Below are positions 1 through 9,925 of a stretch of DNA of 64,000 bases, piece after piece; positions within the stretch are counted from its first letter, which is position 1; each line of letters opens with the position of its first letter. The notes under the pieces were generated by a model, which had not been told where the DNA came from, made no database searches, and saw only the letters and a list, made by a program, of their open reading frames with translations. Origin of the DNA: Flammeovirga aprica JL-4 (lineage in GTDB: Bacteria > Bacteroidota > Bacteroidia > Cytophagales > Flammeovirgaceae). The stretch covers positions 92,116 to 156,115 of the forward strand of contig NZ_JABANE010000004.1 in NCBI RefSeq assembly GCF_012844305.1, written 5' to 3'. The translations under genes and the position numbers were made by a program.

Positions 1-1163
1 AATGTTCTCATTTCTCTCTCTAATGCACCTGCTTTTTTCAACTCATCTTTACACAAGTAAAGGGCATATACATAACCTACTACTCTGTTTGTCAAGTGGT
101 CCAATGTTTCCATACCACTACCTTCAGCCCATCCTTGGTCATAAAGGTGATCCAACAAAAGTAAGAGCTTATCAAGGCTGGCTTTATTTCCATTGATTTT
201 GTAATCTAATGCTAAAGCCAATGGCATATTTTCTAAAACGTCTTGCCCAACATACGTATAAGCTGGAGCGTAAGGCGAATGTCTTGAGAATAAACTAGCA
301 CCTGTAATACGGCCATCAGGATGTCTTACGATGTTCAGTTTATCAAACTTTTTGACATTAGATTTGATGTATTTTGCATTGGCATTCGATCTTAATTCAT
401 ATTGCTTCTGACCTGCGAAAGCATTGGAACCTAAAATCCAGTGTTCAAATCTTTTAGTGATTTCTGCAAAGTCAGCAATCTGCTCTTTGGTAACACTTTT
501 TTGAGTAGGTTCAGGCACTTCATATTGACTCCAACGGTACGTTCCCCATGCAAAACCATTACTTTTTGGCTTTTGCCATTGGTAACTCGACTCATTTTTG
601 GTCATCACTTTTTTCACATAATTGACCATATCGAAGTAAATCACACCTTCCTCTATGTTGTTAGGAGCATGCACTTCCATAGAAGCCAACTCCTTTTTTC
701 CTTTGTAACCAAGATCCGTTCTAAAGCTCATCCAGCTTCCTCTCCAGCCATCAAAATTTCCCAAGTAATCAAACTCAAACTGTACATTTCCTTCTGTATC
801 TTTAAATACAAAGTGAAAAGCACCATCCACTTCTTTAGGGCTGTATAACCAAAGCATCATACCACCGTTTCTTGCTTTCCCTGCTTCTTTCAAAAAAGCA
901 GGGTTATTCACGGTAATCACACTTCCTTTTTTCCACTTCCACTCCAGTGAACTTTTACCATCTTTGGCATGCAGTTCACTCAATGAAAGTTCTCCGTCAT
1001 TCGCTTTCCAAGTATCTAAAATTACTTCATTCTCAAAGGATTCTAACGTTTTAAATACTGGGTAAGGATAGCGATTGTTGAACGCATCTTTTTTCTTTTG
1101 TCCGAAAGCCATTATCGCCATTCCGACAAGGTATATTGTGAATAGAAAGAATTTCTTTTTCAT
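1..1163 (-). CDS. PL8 chondroitin-ABC-type lyase, N-terminal part (runs off window edge)
   Basis: Open reading frame of about 387 codons from an ATG at 1163, cut by the left window edge, so the catalytic His/Tyr/Arg region is missing. It starts with a signal peptide (MKKKFFLFTIYLVGMAIMAFG) and has a jelly-roll-like N-terminal lyase domain (residues ~30-180, with GWRGSWMSFRTDLGY and EGVIYFDMVNY). The start of an alpha/alpha toroid follows, with DGRITGASLFSRHSPY, LALDYKINGN and DQGWAEGSGMETLDH. The same blocks occur in the full-length lyase at 43863-47138, which supports assignment to PL8 (chondroitinase ABC type). It starts 6 bases after the stop of the lyase at 1170, so the two are very probably co-transcribed. 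Expected role: secreted beta-elimination of chondroitin/dermatan or hyaluronan. Exact substrate cannot be read from sequence. Confidence 0.85.
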   Translation of the reverse strand, partial: MKKKFFLFTIYLVGMAIMAFGQKKKDAFNNRYPYPVFKTLESFENEVILDTWKANDGELSLSELHAKDGKSSLEWKWKKGSVITVNNPAFLKEAGKARNGGMMLWLYSPKEVDGAFHFVFKDTEGNVQFEFDYLGNFDGWRGSWMSFRTDLGYKGKKELASMEVHAPNNIEEGVIYFDMVNYVKKVMTKNESSYQWQKPKSNGFAWGTYRWSQYEVPEPTQKSVTKEQIADFAEITKRFEHWILGSNAFAGQKQYELRSNANAKYIKSNVKKFDKLNIVRHPDGRITGASLFSRHSPYAPAYTYVGQDVLENMPLALALDYKINGNKASLDKLLLLLDHLYDQGWAEGSGMETLDHLTNRVVGYVYALYLCKDELKKAGALEREMRT

Positions 1164-1169
1164 CTTTGT

Positions 1170-4100
1170 CTAGTTTAAAAGATTGTTTGCTGTCTCAATT
1201 TTTTCCAATGGTAAATCAATTGACTTTCCATCTTTTGTAAAGAAAACTACCTCTGTTTTGTCTTCCTTGATCGTTAAACTGATCAGTTCTGCAGAGTAAC
1301 CTGCCTGTTTCCAATTTCCGTTTAATTGCATCGTTACAATCATTCCGGCATTAGAAGCATGTACAATTTCAGCAGGCATTTTCGACATATTGTGATTCCA
1401 AGTTACTAGGTTTAAATCAGGATTAGCCACTGTCAATAAAGAAGAACTTTTTCCTTCCTTAAACATACAAAGAATCGGTGTATCTGTGGTATAAACAACG
1501 CCTTTATCTACTGTGTTATTGGCATCAAAGATTGCATAAGCCGTTGCGTTTGTTTTTGTGTGATGTACAATATGTGCCTTATCATCTTTCTGAATGACCT
1601 GATAGCCACCCTTTAATTCATTCGCATCCGCAGTGGCTCTTTTCGTTACGATTTTATATTCATAACCTTCTGATTTTGGTTGCTTACCATGATCAATCCA
1701 TGCTTTTGTCGCCAAAGCTGAAATAGGTGAATATTTTCCTTTCTTCATCTTATACGACTCTTGCGTGTCGTTTTGTAAGATGATATTATTGCCTTCAGGG
1801 ACTACATAATAAATACCTTGTTGATCTTTTAAAACACCTGCAGTTGCCGTCTTCTTTACATTTGATGCAGAAGTATTGACCTCCTCACCATTGAAAGAGA
1901 TAGGCTGTCCGGCTTTCTCATCATTGATGTATTGGAAAAGCGTAGTCACAGTGTTATAAGTATTGTCTTTATTTTTGATAGAAGAACCCAAACAGATGAT
2001 TTCATTTTCAAAGAAGAAGTAAGACTTTTTAGCACTGAATGTCGCATCAAACAATACTTGCTTTGGTGCAGGCGTCACTTCATCTCTTAAATCTACAGCG
2101 TAGATTCCCAACTGATCTTTGGTGTTCAAGCCACTTGCAAATTTTGAAGAAGTAAAGCTTCTATGGAAACCTTCAAGGTACTTTTCTGTTGGCGTATTGT
2201 AATACAACACTTCTTCTTTTGGTAGCATTTTGGTTGTCGCACCCGGCAACATAGACCAGTCAAAACCAGCGTTAAAATCAATTCCTACTCCTTTCAACCC
2301 TTTTTCTGAATCTCCTTGAGCCACCAATAACATACCGTGACTTAAATATCTACCTAAGTTATTTTCTCCTTTACTTCCTGTTTCAAAATCCCAAACATAC
2401 CTTCCGTATCCTTTTACTGCCGCATAGGCTCCATCATAACGGTGCACGTTCATAGAAGAATAAGGCATACTGATATGTTGGTTTTCAATAGTATAACCTT
2501 CACTTGTTTTAGCACTTAAATTCTCCATCAAATCAACTGTACCAAATGTACCAGCATACGTTAATGAAGGGAACAATACAGAGTAGATTCCTTTTCTTGG
2601 AGAAATCTTATAAAGATAATGGAACAGATTGGCCATTTCTTCGTCTTCAACTTCTTCTCCGTTGGTACTTACAAACATATAAGCAGGAAGGATAAAACGA
2701 TCAATTGCATGATTATTATAAGGGAAACGACCACTAGCTCCTTGATGAATATCCACACCGTAAGCAATTTCCGCTTGACGTTTTAACGCTTTCTTCAGGG
2801 TATTCACTGAGTTAGGTGAAATAGCGTAAGGTGTTCCATCCAATAACCATTTCAACATACTTAAAGTATTCAAAGTTGATACTCCATAAGCACTTAAGTA
2901 AGTTCCTCTGTGGTGGAAAATAGAAAAATCAGGCTTGATGGTATCCGAATACCCCGGCGCAAACTGCATTGCATATTCCAAGTACTCTTTATACTTCTGT
3001 AACATCAATTGCTTTTCTGCTCCATCTTCCATTAATAAAATAGCGACTAACTTTGGTAAAGCACCGCCACGGATCAAATCTGTGTTTTCTCCTTTGGAAG
3101 TCTGTAAATTAATCAAAGAACCCAAACGAGTATGCCACGCCAACATTTCTTGTCTGCTCTTCAATTTATCTTGTTGTTGCAATTCATTTCTCATCAAGAA
3201 AATACCTGATGCGTACGAATTCAAACGGATAATATGATCAGCAGTACCGATAGCACTTCCTGCCGCCCAACCTTGATCTTCCAAGTGATCTAAAACAGCA
3301 AATAATTTCTCTTTTGCTTCTTCCTTCTTGTTGATTTTATAATCCATTGCAAGAGGATAAATCGTTTTCTGTCCAACATACTGGAAAGTATAAGACTCCG
3401 TTAAACCATGCTCATCTCTACTTGCAAATACAGGTAATCCATTGATATGATTTCCTTCTCTTTTGATGCCCAATTCATCATAAAATTCGTAAGCACCTTT
3501 AATATTACTGTTCAACCTTTTCTTCAACTCAGGCAAGCGTTTCTTCCATTGGTTTGACTTATTACCTAAAATCAACGTCTCTAGCTTATTCATAATTTTT
3601 TCAGAATGAGCCTTCAGATCCCCAATATTTTGACCTTCCAATTCTTGCTCAAAAAGCTTTCTATATTCTAAATAAGCCGGTAAGATCACATAACTATCCA
3701 CTCTATTTCCTGCTTTTTTATTCTGAATCTGCATATCAGAGTTTCTTTTCTCTGAGATAAATTCTAACAGCTGAAAATGATCAAAGTAGAATTTCGAAGG
3801 TTTTTGTACACCTTCAGGAATAGCCACAATACTGTGAATCTCTTCAGCACCTGAATAATTCGGAACAGAAGCATCTTGCTCAAACTGTACCCAAATTGCT
3901 CTCCAGCCTGTAAAACCAAGACTTACTTCAAACTTGTACTTAGGGTTCTTTTTTGCATTGGCCAAGTCAGAACCAATCTGGAAAATCATTTTCCCTGACT
4001 GAGCCTCCTCTTGGTACACCCACATTTTGATACCACCATACTTACCTTCTTTAAAATAAGAAGCTTCGTAGATTTCTGGTGAGCCACCTTTGTAAGGCAG

Positions 4101-4385
4101 TGCCGCTTTATTCAAACCTTCCAATTGATCAATCTCCAGAATGTCACCTTTCTTGTACTGCCATTCTAGTGATGTTTTTCCTTCTTTAAAATGAAGGGCG
4201 TTAGGTATTAACTTCCCTTTTTTACTTTTCCAGTTTTGATAGTCTGAAGCATCTTCAAATCCAATTTTATGAATTACGATGTCTTCCTTCACTTTAAGTT
4301 TACCATTTTTAGCAAATAAATTAAGTGCTAAAAATGTGCTGATTACCAATGTAAATCCCTTAAAAAGTATCTTATTATTAATCAT
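1170..4385 (-). CDS. PL8 family chondroitin sulfate ABC-type lyase
   Basis: 1071-residue secreted lyase; the ATG at 4385 is preferred to 4400 because it puts a clean signal peptide (MINNKILFKGFTLVISTFLA) at the N-terminus. Order: lyase N-terminal domain (~30-210), alpha/alpha catalytic domain (~225-570), super-sandwich beta domains to the end. Catalytic candidates by analogy with Proteus chondroitinase ABC: His in FHHRGTYLSAYG (~490-500), Tyr in the same block, Arg in GASGRFPYNN (~553), Glu in WDFETGSKGENNLGRY (~668). The C-terminal half keeps the family blocks GRYLSHG, GFDWSMLPGATT and AKKSYFFFENEIICLGSSIKN. No T9SS tail is visible, unlike the paralogue at 43863. First gene of a transcription unit with the partial lyase downstream. 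Expected reaction: eliminative depolymerisation of chondroitin/dermatan sulfate (family knowledge); substrate range is inference. Confidence 0.9.
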   Translation of the reverse strand: MINNKILFKGFTLVISTFLALNLFAKNGKLKVKEDIVIHKIGFEDASDYQNWKSKKGKLIPNALHFKEGKTSLEWQYKKGDILEIDQLEGLNKAALPYKGGSPEIYEASYFKEGKYGGIKMWVYQEEAQSGKMIFQIGSDLANAKKNPKYKFEVSLGFTGWRAIWVQFEQDASVPNYSGAEEIHSIVAIPEGVQKPSKFYFDHFQLLEFISEKRNSDMQIQNKKAGNRVDSYVILPAYLEYRKLFEQELEGQNIGDLKAHSEKIMNKLETLILGNKSNQWKKRLPELKKRLNSNIKGAYEFYDELGIKREGNHINGLPVFASRDEHGLTESYTFQYVGQKTIYPLAMDYKINKKEEAKEKLFAVLDHLEDQGWAAGSAIGTADHIIRLNSYASGIFLMRNELQQQDKLKSRQEMLAWHTRLGSLINLQTSKGENTDLIRGGALPKLVAILLMEDGAEKQLMLQKYKEYLEYAMQFAPGYSDTIKPDFSIFHHRGTYLSAYGVSTLNTLSMLKWLLDGTPYAISPNSVNTLKKALKRQAEIAYGVDIHQGASGRFPYNNHAIDRFILPAYMFVSTNGEEVEDEEMANLFHYLYKISPRKGIYSVLFPSLTYAGTFGTVDLMENLSAKTSEGYTIENQHISMPYSSMNVHRYDGAYAAVKGYGRYVWDFETGSKGENNLGRYLSHGMLLVAQGDSEKGLKGVGIDFNAGFDWSMLPGATTKMLPKEEVLYYNTPTEKYLEGFHRSFTSSKFASGLNTKDQLGIYAVDLRDEVTPAPKQVLFDATFSAKKSYFFFENEIICLGSSIKNKDNTYNTVTTLFQYINDEKAGQPISFNGEEVNTSASNVKKTATAGVLKDQQGIYYVVPEGNNIILQNDTQESYKMKKGKYSPISALATKAWIDHGKQPKSEGYEYKIVTKRATADANELKGGYQVIQKDDKAHIVHHTKTNATAYAIFDANNTVDKGVVYTTDTPILCMFKEGKSSSLLTVANPDLNLVTWNHNMSKMPAEIVHASNAGMIVTMQLNGNWKQAGYSAELISLTIKEDKTEVVFFTKDGKSIDLPLEKIETANNLLN

Positions 4386-4996
4386 AAAAAATGAACACAT
4401 TAAATATTAAATCCCATTCTGTAAAGTAGTCGAACACCTATTTCGAGGTAAGAGTTAAGAAGGAAGAGTTTATTAGCTATCTAGAAACCAATGTGTAGAT
4501 CGAAATGATCAGTGCTATCTTCATTCAATAAGTCAAAAAATCCTATTATAGTATCCTAGTGCTTATTACTTCACTAAACCGAACTTATACATTAATTTTT
4601 TCTCCTCTTAATTATTTCTTTAAACGGCCATTTGAAGAGTACATTCGACGCTTACTGAAGTAAAATTGAATTGGACATTAAGGTAAAAAAATTAGGGAAT
4701 GGGACCTTAAAAAAATCTTAGGATCAAAAAACTACAATCTTCATTTGTGATAACGTTTGTAGGGACTTTGTATTACAACATCCTCATGTACTACAACAAG
4801 AACCACCTGAAAGCTCTTTTCACTTAATCATTCCAATCCTAAAAATAAGAAGATGGGGTGAGTTACAAAACCTTCTCACAATCAAAGCATAAAAAAACGC
4901 CTCACTATGTAGTATAATGAGGCGTTTAGTATCAAAAATGATACTTTGATAGAGTATTCAAAGTTTTATAAAACATATTATCAAGGTTATTGAAAC
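4386..4996. other. Intergenic region upstream of PL8 lyase
   Basis: 611 bases with no convincing gene. It holds the promoter side of the lyase at 4385, a terminator hairpin at 4895-4926 for the lipase-like gene, and near 4447-4470 a short purine-rich tract (aagagttaagaaggaagag) that resembles the ends of the palindromic repeats found in the GAG region. No operator or riboswitch was recognised. Confidence 0.6.
4895..4926 (-). terminator. Rho-independent terminator of the lipase-like gene
   Basis: Ten-base perfect stem AAACGCCTCA / TGAGGCGTTT with a short loop that itself pairs partly (TAT/ATA). Read on the minus strand it is followed by a run of T. It lies about 70 bases after the lipase-like stop codon. 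An almost identical hairpin occurs at 38618-38644. Confidence 0.85.
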
Positions 4997-7729
4997 TTAT
5001 TTTCTTACTTCAAACCTTTTAGTTAGTGATCTATTCTCATTAACTAATGAGAGGTAATAAAAACCATTTTTTAAAGATGATACATCTAACTCATATCCAT
5101 TTTCAACTTGAATATCATTTAAAACTAAAATATTTTCACCTTCATCATTAATGACTACCAATGTATAGATGTTATCCATAGATTCTATATTGGATGACGG
5201 GGTAGTCTGCTGGACCATCAGTTTATTTTTTGACTCCGTTTCTTGCAACGTAATTGTAAGGGTTTCGGAAGTAGGCACTGGAAAAAAATGTATTTCACCA
5301 CCACCACATTGGTCAACACGAATTGAAACGAAAGCAGTATTTGATCCACAAGTATTATTGTCTGTTTCCACATCAAAATAAATAAAACCTTGCTGGTAAG
5401 GGTAAATATAAATCGAAGTTCCACTGATATAATACCCAAAGCGAGCACTACCTGAATAAGTTTTCACAACAATATTTTCAACAGAAAGATCTACACCATT
5501 AACAATTACTCTATCTGAACCTGTATGTGTATCATAACATAAACTATAAGGTATGTTACTGACACTAATGGATGATGGTCTGGATGTAACATTTTTTAAA
5601 ATTACTTTTTCCCAGTTAAAAGTTCCATTTGAGTTGTAAGGACCAGAGATTGTACATTTAATTGTTGCAATGATGTTATTATCTACTACTCCTGATATGT
5701 GATTTGTAGGGCTATTATTTTCTGATAAAGTATATGAGTTCACCCCAATTACCTCCCATTTATAATGTAATTTTAAATTAGATGGAGGTGTTTTTGATAA
5801 TGAAACTGAACCATTACTACTTATACAATCTGAGGAATTAATTTGAAGATTGGATACAAAGCTTGAAAAAATTGCATGATCTCTTGACTCTTCAACATTA
5901 TCAATTTCATTCCAGATAAAATCTCCTGCAGCTTGAGTAAAACGTGTGTGCAATTGATTTCCTAACGGTTCTGTATAGATATTATCAAATGGAATTTCAT
6001 CAAGATCATTTGTTACTGTATATGCTTTTTTTAACTGTGCTTCTGTATACTTCCCATTATTGGCTGGCGTAATATTCAATGCACTTACTTGAGGAATGAA
6101 GTAAAAATTATTAAGATTTTCATTTATGTTGATACACCCTAAATCAAGTTCATCTACTTCTTCATTTAAATTAGGGACTTCTCCAAACCCTTCTCCAATC
6201 AAACCTCCGTGAGCACTATCCCAAGGTAATTCTCCATTTTCAGAAGTATATTCTATGTCTTGATTGTAAATGGTTTTTTCCCAAACCAATAACACTTTAA
6301 CTTTAAAATTAATATTAAAATCCGTGATTTGTTCAGATTGTGAGGATAATGCTTTTAAGTTTAATGAAACGGATCCCTTTGTATTTAAAAATAAACCTAA
6401 ATACTTTAAAAAATAATAACCAAAATTACCTGTTACTGCATTAGTTAGTCTACATGAGGCTGAAATGTCAATCAGGTCATCACCAGGGTTAATTCCATTC
6501 CAATTATTACCTAATGAATTATTTCCACTATTACTTAGAGCCACAACTCTACAATTTTGGGGTCTACCACGGCCGTGGTAGTCATTCATAAATGCTTCAT
6601 GCATACTGTTATCTTTTGTCACTGTAGTAGACTGTGCTGAAACATAATTGATTAGCATTTGCCTTGCAGAATTTGTGAAAAACATTTTTTGATAGGGTCT
6701 TAAACTATGAAATATATTATCTCCATATATCTCAATACCTCTCTGTACTAATGCTATTAGTGATAACGGTATATTTGCACCTCGATGTGGAGAATCCATT
6801 GTCATCAATAATCTCGTATCATGATCAACACCATCCAATTCCATTGACCTTAAGGCATAGTTTGCTACTAGACCTCCCATACTTATGCCCATTACAACAT
6901 TAGGTTCAGTACTACCTGCATTTGCTTTCTCATCGTTGACCCATTCTATCACACTCTCTGCCAAAAGTGCATTGTTCTGAATATAATCACCTGCATCAAT
7001 ATAATCGACAAAAACAATATCATACCCATTGTTAAATAAGTCATCATTCAGAGTCGTTGGTATAACTCCTATTTGTAATGGTCCTTCCAAAGAAGTATCA
7101 TTTGCCCAGGTTTGCACAAACCTATCTCCATATTCCATTCCAGGAAAACCAAAACCACCAAATACGATTAAAGGTTTATCTAACACGGTCCCATCCATAT
7201 ATACTCGTACCCTTCCTTGTGCAGGTTGTTCCGAAAACCAAAAAGTTTCTTTAGAAGTTATAGTTGTATCTAAATCAACATTAGATGGTGTATATCTACA
7301 ATTGGAACAAGAAGCACCTAATACATATGTTTTCCCCTTAGTTTCATAGGTTTTTATGTGTCCTGAAATATGATACCTCACTCTCAGTTTCCAAGTTTTA
7401 GAGCCTGTAGAAGAATAAGAAAACTTCTTTATTTCACCTATTGTAATGGACTGATAGCCTAATCCATTACCTGCATCAAATTCAATAGAAGAAAGTGTGC
7501 CTTCATGGTTCGAGAAAAACTGATCACTCTTTATTTGAAGTTTTAATTCCCCCCTATACACATTTTGTTGAGGTAAATAAGCTGAAAAGAAATATTTTTC
7601 TTCAAATGGATTGAGATGAGATGCATAGTTATCGATTAGTTGTTCGTTCTGGTAAAGATAATAATTGTTATTGGCCGCAGTGCTAGAAATTTTATTATAC
7701 TTCACTAGACTTATAGGTAATTGAGCCAC
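4997..7729 (-). CDS. T9SS-exported alpha/beta-hydrolase (lipase/PGAP1-like), main part of a frameshifted gene
   Basis: The open frame gives 910 residues from a GTG at 7729, but this is probably an internal point of a longer protein whose 5' part lies in another frame at 7738-8064. Residues ~40-170 look like a beta-rich N-terminal domain. An alpha/beta-hydrolase core follows with the nucleophile elbow GISMGGL (Ser ~283) and PLIVFGGFGFPG near the expected oxyanion region; DSPHRGANIPLS is typical of lipase/PGAP1-like folds. The rest is beta-rich, ending with an Ig-like stretch and a T9SS type A sorting domain (MDNIYTLVVINDEGENILVL and KNGFYYLSLVNENRSLTKRF). Expected: secreted ester or lipid hydrolase; substrate unknown. 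Without the upstream fragment the product has no signal peptide, so it is either non-functional or rescued by frameshift. Confidence 0.75.
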   Translation of the reverse strand: MAQLPISLVKYNKISSTAANNNYYLYQNEQLIDNYASHLNPFEEKYFFSAYLPQQNVYRGELKLQIKSDQFFSNHEGTLSSIEFDAGNGLGYQSITIGEIKKFSYSSTGSKTWKLRVRYHISGHIKTYETKGKTYVLGASCSNCRYTPSNVDLDTTITSKETFWFSEQPAQGRVRVYMDGTVLDKPLIVFGGFGFPGMEYGDRFVQTWANDTSLEGPLQIGVIPTTLNDDLFNNGYDIVFVDYIDAGDYIQNNALLAESVIEWVNDEKANAGSTEPNVVMGISMGGLVANYALRSMELDGVDHDTRLLMTMDSPHRGANIPLSLIALVQRGIEIYGDNIFHSLRPYQKMFFTNSARQMLINYVSAQSTTVTKDNSMHEAFMNDYHGRGRPQNCRVVALSNSGNNSLGNNWNGINPGDDLIDISASCRLTNAVTGNFGYYFLKYLGLFLNTKGSVSLNLKALSSQSEQITDFNINFKVKVLLVWEKTIYNQDIEYTSENGELPWDSAHGGLIGEGFGEVPNLNEEVDELDLGCININENLNNFYFIPQVSALNITPANNGKYTEAQLKKAYTVTNDLDEIPFDNIYTEPLGNQLHTRFTQAAGDFIWNEIDNVEESRDHAIFSSFVSNLQINSSDCISSNGSVSLSKTPPSNLKLHYKWEVIGVNSYTLSENNSPTNHISGVVDNNIIATIKCTISGPYNSNGTFNWEKVILKNVTSRPSSISVSNIPYSLCYDTHTGSDRVIVNGVDLSVENIVVKTYSGSARFGYYISGTSIYIYPYQQGFIYFDVETDNNTCGSNTAFVSIRVDQCGGGEIHFFPVPTSETLTITLQETESKNKLMVQQTTPSSNIESMDNIYTLVVINDEGENILVLNDIQVENGYELDVSSLKNGFYYLSLVNENRSLTKRFEVRK

Positions 7730-7737
7730 ACCTTCAT

Positions 7738-8064
7738 CTAAAAATGATTATCTATAACGAGCAATTCTTTTGTAGCATCATAATAATTAGTATGCCTAAC
7801 AGGCATACGAGCAGAAAGCCAACCTCTATTCAGAACTTCCCATGTATATTCATCCATAAAGGTAGAATCTGTCAATATACCATTATATGGTTCTGGGTCT
7901 AATAAAAACAGTCCCTGATCTTTCAGGAATCCTGTAGTTACCTTAGTTTTATTAATTTTTGCGTAGATTTCTTTTACTTCTTCTTCTAAGTTTACAGTTT
8001 GGGAAAATGAAAAAATAGGAAGAAAGATTGATAGTAAAAGAGCTAAATGTGAAAATTTAATAAT
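7738..8064 (-). pseudogene. 5' fragment of the lipase-like gene (signal peptide and N-terminus), out of frame
   Basis: Reading 8064 to 7738 gives 108 residues: a hydrophobic signal peptide (IIKFSHLALLLSIFLPIFSFSQ), then a helical stretch containing EEVKEIYAKINKTKVTTGFL and MPVRHTNYYDATKELLVIDN, and a TAG. The stop falls at CATTTTTAG. One more T would read on as HFLDEGVAQLPISLVKYN, straight into the frame of the downstream hydrolase, and the joined product makes a normal secreted protein. No ATG/GTG/TTG start is seen in frame near the signal peptide: the frame begins at an ATT overlapping the TAA of the upstream lipoprotein gene. This is either a real decayed gene, a slippage-controlled gene, or a sequencing error in a homopolymer. 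Confidence 0.75.
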
Positions 8065-8648
8065 TAATCTAGTTTTATATCAATGTTTCTTAAATCAAAT
8101 CTACCCTCTGTGATCGATAATAGAGAATCTGGATAAGTAGCCCCATAGAGCTCCATAGAGAATTCTCCTGCAGAAACTTTTTCATCAAATCGATGGAAAA
8201 TCATTTCTACTTCTTTCGCAAAGTACATATAATTTTTTCGATTATCATTGCCATAAACCCCTCCTTTTGAGGAAAAAAAGGAATATTTTATGTAATCGTC
8301 ACCGTATTCTAACACATCTGTTTTAACTGTAAAGTAAGAACCTATAACTACTTCATCTTTAGGAATAAAAAGACGAATATTTTGTCCATCATTATCATAA
8401 CACCATATCACAATAGCAGAGTCACCAGCATCGTAAAAATATAACCTAGGTGATTGTATAAAATTACGTTCATTCGATTTCAAAAAAAGCGAGTCACCCA
8501 CCATACACCCAAAGGTATTTTTGCCTCTTTGTGTTAAAGGTGGAAGTTTAGTGCGGTCTTCCTCTTCAAAAAGATCACCGAAAATAAGACTGCAACTCGA
8601 GAGAAGAAGAATACTCAATATATAGAGTAAAATTGATTTAGTTTTCAT
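8064..8648 (-). CDS. Small lipoprotein (DUF6252-like)
   Basis: 194 residues with a lipoprotein signal peptide (MKTKSILLYILSILLLSSCS; lipobox LSSC). The block TQRGKNTFGCMVGDSLF and a C-terminal GRFDLRNIDI end fit a widespread family of Bacteroidota lipoproteins of unknown function (DUF6252-like; assigned by memory of the motif, not by search). The mature protein is predicted to be mostly beta. Its TAA overlaps the first codon of the out-of-frame hydrolase fragment, so the two were probably translated together. No enzymatic motif is visible. Confidence 0.75.
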   Translation of the reverse strand: MKTKSILLYILSILLLSSCSLIFGDLFEEEDRTKLPPLTQRGKNTFGCMVGDSLFLKSNERNFIQSPRLYFYDAGDSAIVIWCYDNDGQNIRLFIPKDEVVIGSYFTVKTDVLEYGDDYIKYSFFSSKGGVYGNDNRKNYMYFAKEVEMIFHRFDEKVSAGEFSMELYGATYPDSLLSITEGRFDLRNIDIKLD

Positions 8649-8936
8649 ATTATTAATGGTAATTAGGTATATCTATAAATTAGACTCTTCAAATTCTATT
8701 TATAACCACAACAACACGTTAATAACTTTAAAGTCACACAGGTATAAATACTAAGCTATTTTGCTACATTATCGTTGATTATTTTAAAAAATCATGTTGT
8801 GCACAGTATGAATCTTAAGATAGTTATTTACTATATTGTAATTCAGAATAAATTTACAGCTCAATTCATAGAATTATATAATCAAAAAGGTGGCTTAAAC
8901 TTTTATTCGAAAATTGATGCAAATTCACTCTTATAG

Positions 8937-9359
8937 TTAGTGGGGTAGATGTTGTTTGTATTTCCCGTAAATAAAAGTACCCAATAGAGCAAAGAATAAT
9001 ACAATTGCCATGCTATACTGACCATATCCAATCAAGATAAATATAGGAGCAGTACAACCGCCTACTAAAACCCAGCCCATGCCGAAGAATGTTCCTCCTA
9101 GCAGGTATCTCCAAATGCCTTTTTGCTTATCTGGAATAACGATGGGTTGACCGCTGATATCTTTAATATTAAATCTTTTGATTACTTGAACAAGGATTGC
9201 ACCTGTGGCTACTGCAGAGCCAATCAGTCCATACATATGAAATGATTCAAAACGGAACATCTCTTGAATTCTGAACCATGAAATGGCCTCTGATTTTGAT
9301 AAAACGATGCCAAATAATATTCCTAAGAATAGATAAATTAATGTTTTGCCTACTTTCAT
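8937..9359 (-). CDS. YeeE/YedE-type transporter, second half (DUF6691-like)
   Basis: 140-residue membrane protein from ATG 9359 (MKVGKTLIYLFLGILFGIVLS); the longer open frame to 9491 only overlaps the upstream gene. About four hydrophobic segments are visible, with the family hallmark GGCTAPIF carrying a conserved Cys (~residues 105-112). It starts 2 bases after the upstream partner's stop, so both are one transcript. Together they equal one full YeeE/YedE transporter, a family that imports thiosulfate or other sulfur compounds in characterised members. Import of a sulfur species is inferred from family only. Confidence 0.85.
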   Translation of the reverse strand: MKVGKTLIYLFLGILFGIVLSKSEAISWFRIQEMFRFESFHMYGLIGSAVATGAILVQVIKRFNIKDISGQPIVIPDKQKGIWRYLLGGTFFGMGWVLVGGCTAPIFILIGYGQYSMAIVLFFALLGTFIYGKYKQHLPH

Positions 9360-9361
9360 TT

Positions 9362-9925
9362 TTAAAATTGAATGATAAATGGAAGAATCAAAAATGTCAT
9401 GATCAAGCCTCCAATAAAATAACCTATAACAGCAATAAGTGACGGTAGTTGAAGGTTGGATAAACCACTGATGGCATGTCCTGATGTACAACCACCGGCA
9501 TATCGTGCACCAAATCCAATTAAAAATCCACCCATTGAAAGCATTAGCATTCCCTTTATACTAAAAATGGCTTCCTTATTAAAAAGTTCAGTGGGAAGTA
9601 CATAATGGGTGTCGCTTGTAATACCAAGTTGATGTAAATGATCTATCGTTCGATCGGATACACCAGCCAATACATCACCCCCTAAAAATTGATTGGATAT
9701 AAAACCACCAATAATACAGCCTAAAGCAAATACCAAATTCCATGATTCTTTTTTCCATTCAAAATTAAAGAACTGAGTGTTTTTGCCAATACCACATGCC
9801 GTACATATGGTTCTAAAGTTGGATGAAAGTCCTAAGCTTTTTCCTAATAGTAAAAGTAGACCCATTGTAGCTCCAATCATAGGCCCACCAATATACCAAG
9901 GCCACGGAGCAAGTGAAGTTTCCAT
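9362..9925 (-). CDS. YeeE/YedE-type sulfur transporter, first half
   Basis: 187-residue multi-pass membrane protein. It shows the family motif GFGARYAGGCTSGHAISGLS (Cys ~150) and hydrophobic segments at ~10-30, ~60-80, ~125-145 and ~160-185. The second half is encoded immediately downstream at 8937-9359, a two-gene arrangement common in Bacteroidota. Proteins of this family move thiosulfate or related reduced sulfur compounds through the inner membrane. No sulfurtransferase, rhodanese or ArsR-type regulator is present next to it here, so the cargo cannot be narrowed. Start ATG at 9925. Confidence 0.88.
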   Translation of the reverse strand: METSLAPWPWYIGGPMIGATMGLLLLLGKSLGLSSNFRTICTACGIGKNTQFFNFEWKKESWNLVFALGCIIGGFISNQFLGGDVLAGVSDRTIDHLHQLGITSDTHYVLPTELFNKEAIFSIKGMLMLSMGGFLIGFGARYAGGCTSGHAISGLSNLQLPSLIAVIGYFIGGLIMTFLILPFIIQF

